Shown piece by piece: positions 27,014 to 37,894 of a DNA stretch of 64,000 bases. The stretch's first letter is position 1. Every line of letters starts with the position of its first letter. This DNA is from UBA6623 sp965226435. Lineage in GTDB: Bacteria; Acidobacteriota; Terriglobia; Bryobacterales; UBA6623. The notes under the pieces are model-generated. The model did not search any database and was not told the origin of the DNA. It saw nothing but the letters and a program-made list of their open reading frames with translations. A program made the translations under genes and the position numbers. The DNA is taken from NCBI GenBank assembly GCA_965226435.1, contig CBDDCY010000006.1, forward strand, positions 252,183 to 316,182, given 5' to 3'.

Positions 27014-28585
27014 ATGGCCATGTCCGCGAAACAGATCGCCCTATGGGGGACAGCTTGGCTGTTATGCGCGGCCGGCCCGGCTCCCGCCGGCGACGCCTCG
27101 CTCGCGGATGCGGCGGAGATCATGGATCGCGAGGGTATTCGCGCCCTGCTCGAACAGCCCGCGGATGTGAACACGGCCCAGGTTGACGGCATGACGGCTC
27201 TCCACTGGGCCGCGCGTCACGATGATCTGGAGACGGCGAAACTCTTCGTGCGAGCCGGAGCCGACGTAAGCGCCGCGAATCGCTACGGGGTGACGCCGCT
27301 CACGTTTGCCTGCACGAACGGAAACCCTGAGATGGTTGAGTTGCTCCTCGATGCAGGAGCCGACCCGAACACCACGCTTCCCGGCGGCGAGACCGCTCTG
27401 ATGACGGCCGCCCGAACGGGCAGGCTCGGGCCGGTTAAGGCGCTGTTGGCCCGCGGAGCCGACCCTCGATCGACCGTTCACGGCATGGGACGGCAGGACG
27501 GAGTAGGCGCCAGCGCCTTTCTGGTTCGCATGGATGACCCCACGATTTTCGATTTCGAGACGAAAGCCGAACAGACGGCCCTGATGTGGGCCGCGGCGGA
27601 AGGTCACGCCGAGGTCGTCGGGGAACTCATCCAGGCCGGCGCCGAATTCCGAACGACTTTGTCCTCGGGGTTTACGCCTCTGCTCTTCGCGGTGAGAGAG
27701 GGCCACATGGATGTCGTCAAGACGCTGGTGAAGGCGGGAGCGGATATCAGCGAAGGCATCGAATCTCACACGGATTGGCGGCACCTCGGCTACGACGCCC
27801 GTCTAAAGCCCGGGGCGCGCCCGCTGCACGTGGCGGTCGAGAACGGTCATTTCGAACTGGCGACGTATCTGATGGAGGCCGGCGCCGACGCGGGCGCCGC
27901 CGACCCGACCGGCTATACGGCGTTGCACGCCATGATCGCGGCGCGCAGAGTCCCTCCCGGCGACTTGAATCCGCCTCCCGAGCCCACGGGAAACATGACC
28001 AGTCTTCAATTCGTGGCCAAGCTGGCGGCTCATGGCGCGAATTTGAACGCGAGAATCCACACGGCGCGCCCGACCTACCCGGATATCGCAAGGCCCCGGA
28101 TCGAGATGACCCCGTTCTTGATGGCCGCCGAAACGGCGGACGTCGGGTTGATGAAGACGCTGGCCGATCTGGGCGCCGATCCGGCGCTTACAAACGAAGA
28201 CGACAACACGGCTGTAATGCTGGCCGGCAGGATGACCGGAACGACGGAAGAAGTGTTGGCGACGATGGATCTGGCGCTGGATCTCGGCGTCAACATCGAC
28301 GCGGTCAATCACAACGCTGAAACCGCGATGCATTTAGCCGCCTACCGAGACCGCCCCGAGATCATCAAATTCCTCGCCGAAAAAGGGGCCGGGATTGAAG
28401 TCTGGAATCGCGAAAACAAGTACGGATCGACGCCTTTAGCCATCGCGGTCGGATACAGACGGCCCCGAAGTTTCAGGCCTCAGCCCGAGGCCGAGGTCGC
28501 CATTCGCGAAGTGATGATTGCCGCGGGCGTAACTCCGCCGGAAAAGGTAACCGTCACTGCCAAGTCGAGTCCCAAGTCTCAGTAA
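27014..28585 (+). CDS. exported ankyrin-repeat protein
   Basis: A 523-residue protein starting at ATG 27014 behind GAAGGGAAGCGAG, with a signal-like N-terminus (IALWGTAWLLCAAGPAPAG). It consists almost entirely of ankyrin repeats, for instance MTALHWAARHDDLETAKLF, VTPLTFACTNGNPEMVELL and TALMWAAAEGHAEVVGELI. There are about nine or ten, interrupted by two insertions. No catalytic domain is visible. It is third in the DUF1592-DUF1552 operon, 26 bp after the previous stop. This arrangement recurs in related bacteria, suggesting a periplasmic scaffold for that pair, though this is inference. Confidence 0.88.
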   Translation: MAMSAKQIALWGTAWLLCAAGPAPAGDASLADAAEIMDREGIRALLEQPADVNTAQVDGMTALHWAARHDDLETAKLFVRAGADVSAANRYGVTPLTFACTNGNPEMVELLLDAGADPNTTLPGGETALMTAARTGRLGPVKALLARGADPRSTVHGMGRQDGVGASAFLVRMDDPTIFDFETKAEQTALMWAAAEGHAEVVGELIQAGAEFRTTLSSGFTPLLFAVREGHMDVVKTLVKAGADISEGIESHTDWRHLGYDARLKPGARPLHVAVENGHFELATYLMEAGADAGAADPTGYTALHAMIAARRVPPGDLNPPPEPTGNMTSLQFVAKLAAHGANLNARIHTARPTYPDIARPRIEMTPFLMAAETADVGLMKTLADLGADPALTNEDDNTAVMLAGRMTGTTEEVLATMDLALDLGVNIDAVNHNAETAMHLAAYRDRPEIIKFLAEKGAGIEVWNRENKYGSTPLAIAVGYRRPRSFRPQPEAEVAIREVMIAAGVTPPEKVTVTAKSSPKSQ

Positions 28586-28643
28586 GCATCGGCTTCCAGT
28601 CGGCTGACGCCCGGCCGCCACGCGAGGGTCACACCGGACCGCG

Positions 28644-30077
<1,434 letters not shown>

Positions 30078-30082
30078 AGCGA

Positions 30083-33000
30083 TTAGTCTACAAACGCGAA
30101 CTCATTAGTCTCAAGCAAAACCTGCACGTACTGCTCCCACGGATCAAGGGGTTTTGCTTGTGGCCCGCGGAAGTCGTCCTCGGCATGCCAGCGGCGAGGT
30201 TGCTTTTCCGATGCGCCTTCCTCGGCCGGCAAGACCTCGTCGATCAGCGGGGCCCAGCGGAATCCGTCGGACTCGTCGTCGCCCCGGGAGTCCACGACGA
30301 AATCGAGAATCTCCCCTTTCTCGACCGCGAGGCCGCTTAGGGAGGTTTCCGCTTTCAGACCCCGCAACGTCCAACTAGCCAGTATGCCCGCGCGGCCGGA
30401 AACAATCCAACCCCGTATACCGTTGCTGGAGTCGAACCGCTTGCCGAACGCGCCCAACTGATGGCTCAAGGCGCCGCTGATATTGACTTCGCCTTCAAAC
30501 GGAGACACCCAACGCCGGATCACGCTGTGTCCGAGATCGTCCCCCGGCGCTCCGCCCTTCGCCGTCAAATGGGCGCCGCCGGCGTCAGCGGCGGGAAGCA
30601 GCGAAGCGTGCTTCCAGGCGGAACGCAAATCCGTCCCTAAGCCGGCCCGCATCAAGGGCGCGAAATAGCCGAACGGCACGAAGCGCTTGACGTGCCCGTC
30701 TGTCGGGTCCAGCTCACCGAAGCCGTATTGCCAAGCGTCGGCGGGAGCAGCCTCGATCGGGGCGGTCGATTCCAAGGATCGAGCATTTTCGGCTTTTGAC
30801 AAGAATTCCAGCCCGAGTCGCACTTCATCCGGGGTCGGCACTCGACCGAAGATTCTTCGGTACGCGGACTGGATCCGATCCTCATCCGATCCGCGGGGTT
30901 CCCGAGCGATGCCCCCGGCGAGGGCGCGAGCCTGCTCGGCGACAAACGGACTGTTCATCATGAACAAGGCCTGTTGCGGCACGGTCGTCACATGACGCTT
31001 GGGCGTGTGCTGCGCGGGATCCGCCATGTCGAAGCTACGCAGGCTCGGCAAGGCCCTTTGCCGCTCGACAAACGAGTACAAGGTCCGCCGGGGGACGGCC
31101 GGCACGGACGCCGGTAGAAACGAGCGACCGCCCACGGTCATATCCAGCCGGCCCGAGACAGCCAGCAGCGAGTCGCGCTGCGCCTCGAAATCGAGACGCC
31201 GGCGGTTCATTCTCCACAGCCGTTTGTTCTCCGGATCTTTCCCCAAGGCCGCCTTCCTCTCGGCGCTCGATTGTTGATAGACATCGGAGAGCACGATGCG
31301 CCGAATGAGACGCTTAATCGACCAACCGTCCCGAACAAAAGTCGCGGCAAGGTGATCGAGCAACTCCCGATGGCTGGGGGCCGCGCCGCGGGCGCCGAAG
31401 TCGCTCGTCGTTTCCACGATGCCCCTGCCGAACAAGTGGTGCCAGACGCGGTTGACGATCACCCGAGCCGTCAGCGGGTTGTCAGGATCGGCAACCGCCC
31501 GTGCCAACTCCAACCGGCCGCTGCCGCGGGCAAAGGGCTGCCGGTCAGACCGCGAGAGCACCTTAAGAAAGCGACGGGGCGCCTTCTCTCCGAGATCGTT
31601 CTGGTTGCCGCGCCGGAAGACCCGCACGGGCACGGGCTTCTCCACTTCCCGCAGTCCCATGGCATGCGGCGGCGCGGCACGATAGGCGTAATCCGCGGCG
31701 GCGTCTTTGTATTGGCGGACCAAGCCATTGGCCGTGTTTTTGTCGCCTTCGCTCTGCACGAGCCAGAATTCCTCCGGCGGGACGTTGGGAGGGGCGTCGG
31801 GCCCGCGAAGCGTCAGGCGAAGTGCTTCACGGCGCGGGTCCGCGTGGGGTTCGGGTGAATCGGACCGTCCTAGAAGTTCCGCGTGACGCCGCACCAGGTC
31901 CTCGGGCGACACAGGCGGCTTGCGCTTGAATTCATCGACCACGAGCTGGTTTGCATCGGATAGGTCGTTGTCGCCGGTCAGCGCCTTGCGAGCAGCGCCG
32001 GCGAAATCGGGCCCGTCCAACGCCGCCAGTCGACCCCACAAGATAAACACGGGATCGGCCGAGGCGCCGGCCCGGTTGAGATAGCTTACCCAACGATTCA
32101 GCAGGTAGGAGGGTAGGTTCGTCTCCTTGGCGAGGTTTTCAAGCTGAGGGCCCGTCATGCCTCTCCCCCGCCACGCGCCGAGCAGGTAGCGCTCGATGCT
32201 GTCGGCCCTTCTCGCGTCGGCTCGGTGCTCCTCCAGCCGTTCTCGCTCCCACGTCCGGAGCACATTGACGCGACGGGTCAGTCGAGCACGATACGCGTCT
32301 TCGAGGGGATCGGTGCCGGGCGTGTTCGCGATGGGAACGGCTTCCAGCGGTTCTTCGGAGTTCAAGAAGACGCCGTAGAGCGAGTAGTAGTCCTGGGTGG
32401 GGATGGGGTCGAATTTGTGGTCATGGCAGCGTGCGCAGCTGACGCTCAGCCCCATCAGGCCGCGGGTGACGACATCGATCCGGTCATCGATCTTCTCGGG
32501 CAGGTCGGTTCGACGGAACGGATTCAAGCCCAGCGTGAGAAAACCCAAAGCGGCCAGGTGGTGCTTGTCCTCACCGGGCAGGAGATCGGACGCCAGTTGC
32601 CGTATGACGAACTTGTCGTAGGGCATGTCGTCGTTAAGCGCCCGGATGACCCAGTCGCGGTAGGTGTAGGCAAAGGCGAAGCGCACGTTGATCGCTCCAG
32701 CCTCGGCGTAACGGGCGGTGTCCAACCAGTGGCGCGCCCAGCGCTCGCCGAAGTGCGGCGAGGCGAGCAGGCGGTCCACCTCACGTTTGTACGCGGCCGG
32801 GTTGGGGTCCGCGGCGAAGGCCTGGATTTCCTCAAACGAGGGCGGCAAGCCGGTGAGGCCATAGCTGAGACGCCGCAGGAGCGTGCGTGGATCGGCGCGC
32901 TCCGAAGGAGAAAGCCCCGTCTCCTTCAACTTGGCCAGGATGAGCCGGTCGACCGCCGGATCACCGTAGCCTTCGGCGGACTTTTGGGCGTCGACCGCAT

Positions 33001-33544
33001 GGAAGGGCTGAAAGGCCCAATGACCGCCGGCACCCGTGGCGGACATCGCCGACCCTGTCGTGGTAGCCCCTTCCCCGTCAGCATCCGCCGGTGCGGCATC
33101 AGGCCCTGGCGCGGCATCCGCTGAAGCGGTATGCCCCCAGGGGGCGCCGAGCGAGATCCAGTGCTCCAGATCGGCGATTTGGCGATCATCGAGCTTTCCG
33201 TTCGGTGGCATCACGAGCCCCTGGTGCCGCACCGCTTGGATCAAACGGCTTTCCGAGGGCTTGCCGGGGACGACCGCGGGTCCGCGATCACCTCCTTGGA
33301 GCAGGGCATTGCGTGTGTCCACGCGCAGCCCGCTCATCGGCTGCGGCGACTGCTCGCCGTGGCAGGCAAAGCAGTTTTCGGCGAGCACCGGGCGAACCCG
33401 CTTCTCGAAAAAGTCAATCTCCGCGAGGGTTTGCGCGGAGGCGCCGGCGGGCCACAACAGCAGCCAGCAGGCAAGTACGCCTTTACGGAAACAAACAGGT
33501 CCCACTGGTCGTGAGATTACCACAAGGTTACTGGTAAGCGACAC
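30083..33544 (-). CDS. DUF1549/DUF1553-family exported protein with cytochrome c domain
   Basis: This 1153-residue protein has a signal segment (KGVLACWLLLWPAGASAQ) and a planctomycete-type cytochrome c domain with CFACH (Cys58-His62). A DUF1549 domain follows (LLRRLSYGLTGLPPSFEEI and FGERWARHWLDTARYAE). It includes a second haem-like motif CARCH just before DHKFDPIPTQDYY. A C-terminal DUF1553 domain reads VNRVWHHLFGRGIVETTSDF. Length is normal. The start is uncertain: GTG 33544 gives an unusually long leader, and an internal GTG just before the signal is equally plausible. It leads the operon with the DUF1501 gene. A periplasmic redox or degradative role is usually assumed but unproven. Confidence 0.88.
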   Translation of the reverse strand: MSLTSNLVVISRPVGPVCFRKGVLACWLLLWPAGASAQTLAEIDFFEKRVRPVLAENCFACHGEQSPQPMSGLRVDTRNALLQGGDRGPAVVPGKPSESRLIQAVRHQGLVMPPNGKLDDRQIADLEHWISLGAPWGHTASADAAPGPDAAPADADGEGATTTGSAMSATGAGGHWAFQPFHAVDAQKSAEGYGDPAVDRLILAKLKETGLSPSERADPRTLLRRLSYGLTGLPPSFEEIQAFAADPNPAAYKREVDRLLASPHFGERWARHWLDTARYAEAGAINVRFAFAYTYRDWVIRALNDDMPYDKFVIRQLASDLLPGEDKHHLAALGFLTLGLNPFRRTDLPEKIDDRIDVVTRGLMGLSVSCARCHDHKFDPIPTQDYYSLYGVFLNSEEPLEAVPIANTPGTDPLEDAYRARLTRRVNVLRTWERERLEEHRADARRADSIERYLLGAWRGRGMTGPQLENLAKETNLPSYLLNRWVSYLNRAGASADPVFILWGRLAALDGPDFAGAARKALTGDNDLSDANQLVVDEFKRKPPVSPEDLVRRHAELLGRSDSPEPHADPRREALRLTLRGPDAPPNVPPEEFWLVQSEGDKNTANGLVRQYKDAAADYAYRAAPPHAMGLREVEKPVPVRVFRRGNQNDLGEKAPRRFLKVLSRSDRQPFARGSGRLELARAVADPDNPLTARVIVNRVWHHLFGRGIVETTSDFGARGAAPSHRELLDHLAATFVRDGWSIKRLIRRIVLSDVYQQSSAERKAALGKDPENKRLWRMNRRRLDFEAQRDSLLAVSGRLDMTVGGRSFLPASVPAVPRRTLYSFVERQRALPSLRSFDMADPAQHTPKRHVTTVPQQALFMMNSPFVAEQARALAGGIAREPRGSDEDRIQSAYRRIFGRVPTPDEVRLGLEFLSKAENARSLESTAPIEAAPADAWQYGFGELDPTDGHVKRFVPFGYFAPLMRAGLGTDLRSAWKHASLLPAADAGGAHLTAKGGAPGDDLGHSVIRRWVSPFEGEVNISGALSHQLGAFGKRFDSSNGIRGWIVSGRAGILASWTLRGLKAETSLSGLAVEKGEILDFVVDSRGDDESDGFRWAPLIDEVLPAEEGASEKQPRRWHAEDDFRGPQAKPLDPWEQYVQVLLETNEFAFVD

Positions 33545-33801
33545 AAAGTGTGCGACCAGGCAATGGCGAAGCGCTGGCGTGCCGCGACCGTCACAGAGGT
33601 CCTTGCCGGCCGGAATCCCTTACAAAAGGTGACTGGGTGCCTCCATAAAACGGGGATCGACAGCAATTCAGATGGTGTGACAGTCACCGACACATCCGCC
33701 ATGGGAAGCCTCCGTCCCACGCTGGGATCCCCTGTAACGGCGCAGCGTTTAGAATTGGACGGAAGGGGCAATCGGAACCGCGGGACGCGGGTTCGCGATA
33801 C
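33545..33801. other. intergenic region, no gene seen
   Basis: These 257 bases lie between the start of the DUF1553 gene and the end of the NHL gene, both on the minus strand, so they should hold the promoter of the DUF1553-DUF1501 operon. I see no clear hairpin, repeat or convincing promoter boxes. Confidence 0.5.
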
Positions 33802-34710
33802 TTACTCCGACGAATCCGTAAATAGGAATTTTTGAACCCTTAAGTTTGGAATCTCGGTTGTGTAGACGGTCCGATTCGGGGTGACCGCCAGGTGGTGAGG
33901 GCCCAACCCCAATTGGCCCGGCATCTCGCCTTCCTCTCCATGGGAACCGAGAACAGCCCCGTCTGAGTTGAGCTTGAAGAAGCGGTGTCCCTGGGCGTCG
34001 CCGATATAAATCGATTGATCCTCGGCGATATCGATTCCGAAGGGGGTCCCAAGGTTCGTCCATTGCCGCAGGAATTTCCCCTCGGCGTCGAAAACCTGGA
34101 CACGCAGATTGTCGCGGTCGCAAACATAGACGAGGCCCTGCCGGTCCACGGCGATCCCGTGGGGGAGGTTGAACTCGCCTTCGCCGGAGCCGGGCCGGCC
34201 CCAAGCCTTCACGAACTGTCCCTGTTTCGTGAACTTCACAACTCGCGCGTTGTTGCCGTCCGCGACATACAGCTCGCCGTTGGGCCCGAAGCCGATATCG
34301 GTGGGCCCGTCGAATCGGTTGGGGGCGTTGGCGGGCCGTCCCTGCCGACCCAGCACCATCAGCACCCGGCCTGTCGTATTCATCTTGATCGCGACGTGCG
34401 AACCGTCGTCCACACCCCACACATTGCCGTCCGGATCGACACGGATACCGTGGGGGTTGGTGAAGAGGTCCGCGCCAAAAGCCCGCTTGAAGTTGCCATT
34501 ACTTTCAAAGACCAGAACGGGGGGCTCGACGCGGCGGAAAATGTAGACGTTTCCGGCGCGGTCGGTATCGACGGAAGCGGCCGGACCGAAGTTCATCCCC
34601 GGGGGGAATTTGGGCCACTCGGCGTCAGCGTGGTAGTTGAGTTGGGTCGGCTGGGTTTGGGCAACACAGAGGATTGCGGAAATCAGAAGCAGAATTGGTA
34701 GGCGAGGCAT
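33802..34710 (-). CDS. exported NHL-repeat six-bladed propeller protein
   Basis: A 302-residue protein with a signal peptide (LPILLLISAILCVAQ). It carries a chain of NHL repeats, such as PHGIRVDPDGNVWGVDD, PTDIGFGPNGELYVADGNNARVVKF and PHGIAVDRQGLVYVCDRDNLRVQVF, enough for a six-bladed propeller. The pattern resembles the lyase domain of peptidylglycine alpha-amidating enzymes and related bacterial proteins. Metal and active-site residues cannot be assigned safely. It stands alone, with about 110 bp to the oxidoreductase gene upstream. Exported NHL proteins may bind ligands or act as lactonases or lyases; the choice is open. Confidence 0.87.
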   Translation of the reverse strand: MPRLPILLLISAILCVAQTQPTQLNYHADAEWPKFPPGMNFGPAASVDTDRAGNVYIFRRVEPPVLVFESNGNFKRAFGADLFTNPHGIRVDPDGNVWGVDDGSHVAIKMNTTGRVLMVLGRQGRPANAPNRFDGPTDIGFGPNGELYVADGNNARVVKFTKQGQFVKAWGRPGSGEGEFNLPHGIAVDRQGLVYVCDRDNLRVQVFDAEGKFLRQWTNLGTPFGIDIAEDQSIYIGDAQGHRFFKLNSDGAVLGSHGEEGEMPGQLGLGPHHLAVTPNRTVYTTEIPNLRVQKFLFTDSSE

Positions 34711-34821
34711 CAGGTGACGTAGCTCCGAAAAAGATCAACCATTTTTCGACTTGGCTGTCCTATTTTGATGATGGAATCGTGTGGGTCGCGCATAAGCATC
34801 GATCGGGCCTTCCGCTTGGTG

Positions 34822-35892
34822 TCAGGCGGTCCCGGGCAAACGTACGGTCTCGCCTGATTGCGCCGATTCGTAGGCGGCGAAGACCAACCCGAGCACGCGG
34901 CGGGCGTGGAGCATGGGTTGCTCATTGAACTCGCCGGCCTGGATCTGCTCCGCGAAGATACGCAAATGACTCGCCGTGGCCGAGGCGAACGCCGGACGTT
35001 GTTCGCGGACATAGGCATGCGACCGGCCGCCGGCCTCCTCCCTCGCCTCTCCTCCCTTGACCAAACTAAATCGACCCGTCGGGCGCCCCAGCCGACGCGA
35101 CCACTCGACCGATGCCCTCGCCACTCCGCCCAGCGCCAGACTGAGCGAGGCTCGCTCGCAATCCAGTTGGATATCCAAGTAGTGTTCGCGGGCGTGGGTC
35201 ACGCGATTCAGCCACAGCGTCGCGATGCGCTCGCCGGGAAAACGCAGCGTGACCTGCACCAATACATCCGAGTCGAATGCCCGGCGTACTCTGGGCGTAT
35301 GGGCCGTTAGTGATTCAGGAAAGTCGTCGAAGAGATAGCAAATCAGGTCAAGCGCGTGGGTGCCGAATTCGTAGAGCGAGCGCTTCAGCGCCTTGCGCCA
35401 GTCGACCTTTTCGGCTTCGGGAGGATGAAACATCCGCTGCTGACATTGGATCGCGAAAACATCGCCGAACTCCCCCGCCTTGACCCGACGACGCGTCTCG
35501 GCGTAGATCGGCATATGGCGATATTGGTTGTTGACGCGCAGCATCCGGCGGGCGCGGCGAGAGGCCTCGATCAGCTCGTCGGCTTCCTCCAGAGAAGACG
35601 TAAAGGGTTTCTCGCACAGCACATGAGCCCGCGCCTTCAACGCGGCACGGCAGAGCGCGTAATGGGAATCGGGCGGCGTTGCCACAATCACCAGATCGGG
35701 TTGTTCCTCGGCGAGCAAGGCGCCGGCGTCCTCGTACGCCCGCGGAATCCCAAAGCGATCGGCAAGCCGGTGGCGAGCTTCGTCAATCGGCTCGCAGGCG
35801 GCGACGACGTCGATTTCGGAAACGGCGCGGCAGGCCGGCAGATGGATTCGTTCGGCTGCTCCACCGAGGCCGAAAATCGCGGTTCGCAACAT
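34822..35892 (-). CDS. Gfo/Idh/MocA-family oxidoreductase, cytoplasmic
   Basis: A 356-residue NAD(P)-dependent oxidoreductase. The Rossmann motif IFGLGGAAERIHLPAC starts at residue 5, and the family motif CEKPFTSSLEEADEL carries the conserved Lys. The C-terminal domain includes LYEFGTHALDLICYLFDDFP with the expected His. Unlike the relative at 14884-16083 there is no export signal, so it should act in the cytoplasm on a sugar or cyclitol. It lies between an NHL gene and a leucine-rich-repeat gene on the same strand, without close coupling. Substrate cannot be told from sequence. Confidence 0.9.
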   Translation of the reverse strand: MLRTAIFGLGGAAERIHLPACRAVSEIDVVAACEPIDEARHRLADRFGIPRAYEDAGALLAEEQPDLVIVATPPDSHYALCRAALKARAHVLCEKPFTSSLEEADELIEASRRARRMLRVNNQYRHMPIYAETRRRVKAGEFGDVFAIQCQQRMFHPPEAEKVDWRKALKRSLYEFGTHALDLICYLFDDFPESLTAHTPRVRRAFDSDVLVQVTLRFPGERIATLWLNRVTHAREHYLDIQLDCERASLSLALGGVARASVEWSRRLGRPTGRFSLVKGGEAREEAGGRSHAYVREQRPAFASATASHLRIFAEQIQAGEFNEQPMLHARRVLGLVFAAYESAQSGETVRLPGTA

Positions 35893-35949
35893 GAGTCGAG
35901 GAGAGTCGGAGGCTAAGCGCGTCAGGCGGCCGCGACGGACAACGGCGCG

Positions 35950-36582
35950 TTAGTTGTCCTTCTTTTCCTCTTCCTTCTTCTTGTTCGCTTCTTGTTGGGC
36001 GGCTTGGACTTCTTTTGCCTTTTCGACTTCAGCTAAGTCCCAACCGGTCTCGATTTCGAGCTCGGGAATGGCTTGCTGAAGCGCGCTAATACCCTGCTCG
36101 GTGACCTTGCTTTTCCAGACATAGAGCTTCTTGAGGCTCTTGAGCCCGGTTAAGTGCTTGAGCCCGGCGTCGCTGACCTGCGTGCCGTAGAGATTCAGAT
36201 AGACCAGCTTGGTAAGTCCCTTGAGGTGCGCTAACCCCGCGTCGCCGAGTCCGGTGTTCTCCAGGTGAAGCCGTTCGAGGGTCGCCAGACCGGCCAGATG
36301 CGCCAACCCGGCATCGCTGACGCCGGTTCGTCCCAGTCGCACCTCGTAGACCTTCGAAAGCTTCGCCACCGGCGCGAGATGTTCGTCCGTAATCTTGTCG
36401 CCGGCGAGTTGAAAATTCAGGTCCAACCGATCGTCGTTACGGGCGATTTCTCGCGCCGTGCCGCCGGCTTGCTCGATCTTCGCGATAGCTTCCTTTTCCA
36501 CTTCGGACCGTTCGGCCGCGGGCGCCGGGCCCACGGCGTACAGGCCGCAAGCAACGATAACAGCCATCGATCGTATCTTCAT
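35950..36582 (-). CDS. exported leucine-rich-repeat protein
   Basis: I place the start at ATG 36582, preceded by AAGGAGG, giving 210 residues with a signal peptide (MKIRSMAVIVACGLYAVGPAPA). The frame is open further upstream but without such a ribosome site. The body holds four or five leucine-rich repeats of the VSDAGLAHLAGLATLERLHL type. The C-terminus is a Lys/Glu-rich tail (KKKEEEKKDN). Such short exported proteins are common in Planctomycetes and Acidobacteriota and probably bind other proteins. It is divergent from the glycosyltransferase cluster that begins at 36783. Confidence 0.85.
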   Translation of the reverse strand: MKIRSMAVIVACGLYAVGPAPAAERSEVEKEAIAKIEQAGGTAREIARNDDRLDLNFQLAGDKITDEHLAPVAKLSKVYEVRLGRTGVSDAGLAHLAGLATLERLHLENTGLGDAGLAHLKGLTKLVYLNLYGTQVSDAGLKHLTGLKSLKKLYVWKSKVTEQGISALQQAIPELEIETGWDLAEVEKAKEVQAAQQEANKKKEEEKKDN

Positions 36583-36782
36583 CGAAACCTCCTTGCGCGG
36601 AAAGAATCGGCTGAGCGAATCCCTACGTCTCTCCGATAGCGTCAAGTCGCCCAAGATCGCCGACTCACAACTACTATGCGACGCCGAGCGCGTGTTCCGC
36701 AACGCTTCGACGCCCCAGCGCCGGGCTTCAAGGGGCCAAAGCAACGTTGCAGCCGTCGGCGAAGGGTCCCTACACTGGACGA

Positions 36783-37838
36783 TTGACCGACTCTCCCTCG
36801 GTGCCGGGCCTGTCCGTGATTGTTCCGGTGCACAACGCCGCCGCCCATCTCGAGCGCTGCATAGCGGCGATTTTCAGTTCCCGCTTCCCTGATTTTGAAT
36901 GTATCGTTGTGGACGACGGCTCGACGGACGGGTCGGCGGAAGTAGCCGAGCGCCTTGGCTGTCGCGTCTTTCGGCTGGCGACGAACCAAGGTCCCGCGAC
37001 TGCCCGCAACCTGGCGGCCAAGCAAGCGCGGGCGAAGATTCTGTTCTTCACCGACGCCGATGTCACCGTTACACCCGATACGCTCGGCCGTGTCAGGAAT
37101 CACTTCGCCCAAACCTCCTCACCAGACGCCGTGATCGGCTCCTATGACGACGACCCTCCCGGGCCGGGCTTCTTGTCGCAATACAAGACTCTACAGCAAC
37201 ACTTCGTCCACCAGACCAGTTCCCAACAAGCTATTGCTTTTTGGAGCGGCTGCGGTGCGGTACGCAAGGAAGTTTTCATGCGCCTAGGAGGTTTCTCACA
37301 GATCTATGCGCGCCCGTCGGTTGAGGACATCGAGTTCGGATATCGTTTGATAGCGGATGGGGCGAGCATTCTGCTCGACAAAGGGCTCCAGGTCAAACAC
37401 TGGAAGCAGTGGACGCTCGGGACGCTTCTCAGAACCGACATTTTTGACCGCGGGGTGCCGTGGACGGAGTTGATTCTTAGTAGCTCATCCATGCCCCGCG
37501 ACCTCAATCTCAAAGTGTCGCAACGCTTGAGCGTCGTGCTGATACATCTTGCCGCGGCCACTTTGGCGGCCTGGGCGATTTGCTTCCGCGATTCGCCGAT
37601 AGGGCTCGTGACGCCGCTTGCCGCTAGTGCGGCCGTCGCCGCGATGAACGTCCGCTTCTACGCTTTTCTGGTACGCCGACGCGGTATCTGGTTTGCCCCG
37701 CGGGCGATCCCCGTTCATTTCCTGTATTACTACTACAGCGGTATCGCGTTCGTGATCGGTACCCTTCGATATGAGTGGAAGCGATGGTTTTCGACGCCCC
37801 GCGGCGGCGAGAAGACAAATCACCCGAGCGAGAAATAG
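36783..37838 (+). CDS. family 2 glycosyltransferase with C-terminal membrane segments
   Basis: A GT-A-fold glycosyltransferase, about 351 residues from TTG 36783. An upstream TTG at 36747 is also in frame and no ATG is available. LSVIVPVHNAAAHLERC begins the fold, DDGSTDGS binds the nucleotide sugar and FTDADVTV is the metal-binding DxD-like motif. SVEDIEFGYRL is the ED catalytic-type motif. Two hydrophobic stretches near residues 235-290 and YYYYSGIAFVIGTL near the end suggest membrane attachment. It opens a cluster of three GT2 enzymes and one methyltransferase, likely assembling a surface glycan. Acceptor unknown. Confidence 0.87.
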   Translation: MTDSPSVPGLSVIVPVHNAAAHLERCIAAIFSSRFPDFECIVVDDGSTDGSAEVAERLGCRVFRLATNQGPATARNLAAKQARAKILFFTDADVTVTPDTLGRVRNHFAQTSSPDAVIGSYDDDPPGPGFLSQYKTLQQHFVHQTSSQQAIAFWSGCGAVRKEVFMRLGGFSQIYARPSVEDIEFGYRLIADGASILLDKGLQVKHWKQWTLGTLLRTDIFDRGVPWTELILSSSSMPRDLNLKVSQRLSVVLIHLAAATLAAWAICFRDSPIGLVTPLAASAAVAAMNVRFYAFLVRRRGIWFAPRAIPVHFLYYYYSGIAFVIGTLRYEWKRWFSTPRGGEKTNHPSEK

Positions 37839-37894
37839 TCAGTCCCGTGAACCCGGATACATGAGAAATTCCGGTAATCTCGGAGTCGAACGCC